A stretch of DNA of 5,096 nucleotides from Clostridia bacterium (GTDB lineage: Bacteria; Bacillota; Clostridia; Oscillospirales; Butyricicoccaceae). The position numbers were made by a program, and so were the translations under genes. Within the stretch, counting starts at the first letter, position 1; each line of letters opens with the position of its first letter. Location: the NCBI GenBank assembly GCA_017560175.1, contig JAFYOK010000319.1, positions 1-5,096 on the forward strand. The letters run 5' to 3'. Shown piece after piece: positions 4,778-5,096 of the stretch. The notes under the pieces are model-generated. The model was not told where the DNA came from. It made no database searches and saw nothing but the letters and a program-made list of their open reading frames with translations.

Positions 4778-5096
4778 TTATTCCTCCCCATAGAGCAGTT
4801 CGAAGCTCTCATAGTGGTCGTCGGTGTAGTAAATGACCTCACATCCCTTGGAAAAGACCAGGCGCTTGGCGCCGCGCTGATCTTTATTGAGGGTGTCGAT
4901 GTCACATTCGATGTATTTATAGGTGTTGGGCAGGATGCCTTCGCGGTTGCCGAAGCTGTCGCCGCCGATGCACATATCGGGAGCATAATCATCCAGGCCG
5001 CCGCCTTGCCAGCCCAATTTTCGGGCTTCATTTTTGGTCATGAAATTGACAGGCAATTCGCCGTAAGTCCACAGATAAAGGGCAACATCTTCCTTG
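4778..5096 (-). CDS. Barnase-family guanyl-preferring ribonuclease domain (N-terminus off the window)
   Basis: The last 105 codons and stop are visible; the protein continues beyond base 5096. Almost the whole barnase domain is present. It runs from DVALYLWTYGELPVNFMTKNEA, through GLDDYAPDMCIGGDSFGNREG, to the end YYTDDHYESFELLYGEE. Counting from the first visible full codon, the residues matching the barnase active site are all kept: Lys21 (barnase 27), Asp46 (54), Arg51 (59), Glu63 (73, general base), Arg74 (83), Arg78 (87) and His94 (102, general acid). The nuclease is therefore probably active and cleaves RNA, usually after G. Whether the missing part is just a signal peptide (secreted RNase) or a long toxin-delivery region cannot be seen. 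A TTG at 5056 is not a credible start, because the domain reads open upstream of it. The barstar gene follows after 3 bases. Confidence 0.93.
   Translation of the reverse strand, partial: KEDVALYLWTYGELPVNFMTKNEARKLGWQGGGLDDYAPDMCIGGDSFGNREGILPNTYKYIECDIDTLNKDQRGAKRLVFSKGCEVIYYTDDHYESFELLYGEE

Overview
The window looks like a chromosomal segment of a gut-type Clostridia (Firmicutes). The evidence is the AT-rich intergenic DNA around moderately GC-rich genes, the strong GGAGG-type ribosome sites, the lipoprotein signal peptides ending L-V-A-C-G-G followed by a Glu/Thr-rich linker, and a barnase/barstar pair. This placement is inferred from style, not from a marker gene. All supported genes lie on the minus strand, so transcription runs from high to low coordinates.

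In transcription order: (1) 5096-4778 is the C-terminal part of a barnase-family ribonuclease whose N-terminus lies outside the window. It is followed 3 bases later by its likely inhibitor, a barstar-family protein (4774-4469), and a strong terminator (about 4436-4465). (2) A 320-base AT-rich gap (4148-4468) holds small repeats but no gene. (3) A NitT/TauT (SsuABC/TauABC-like) ABC importer follows: a permease with an unusual acidic N-terminal extension (4147-2978) and an ATPase (2975-2205) 2 bases behind it, ending at a second terminator (2132-2168). (4) A complete NMT1/THI5-type substrate-binding lipoprotein (1981-875) follows with its own candidate promoter, a leader carrying a perfect inverted repeat, and its own terminator (801-835). 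(5) A second, closely related substrate-binding lipoprotein starts at 605 and runs off the left edge. It also has its own candidate promoter.

The permease, ATPase and one or both lipoproteins should work together. The lipoproteins capture a small anionic or organic ligand outside the membrane, the permease forms the channel and the ATPase drives uptake. The ligand cannot be read from the sequence; nitrate, sulfonates, pyrimidine or thiamine precursors and other organic compounds are all carried by this family. The two binding proteins are a tandem duplication. Amino-acid differences gather at the first ligand-facing loop and a few later positions, while the last 94 visible bases are identical, which suggests specificity divergence together with recent homogenisation or strong constraint.

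I do not see a clearly new system. The points most worth a second look are the duplicated binding proteins as separate transcription units, the repeat-rich leader of the complete copy, the permease extension and its missing ribosome site, and the origin of the nuclease N-terminus.
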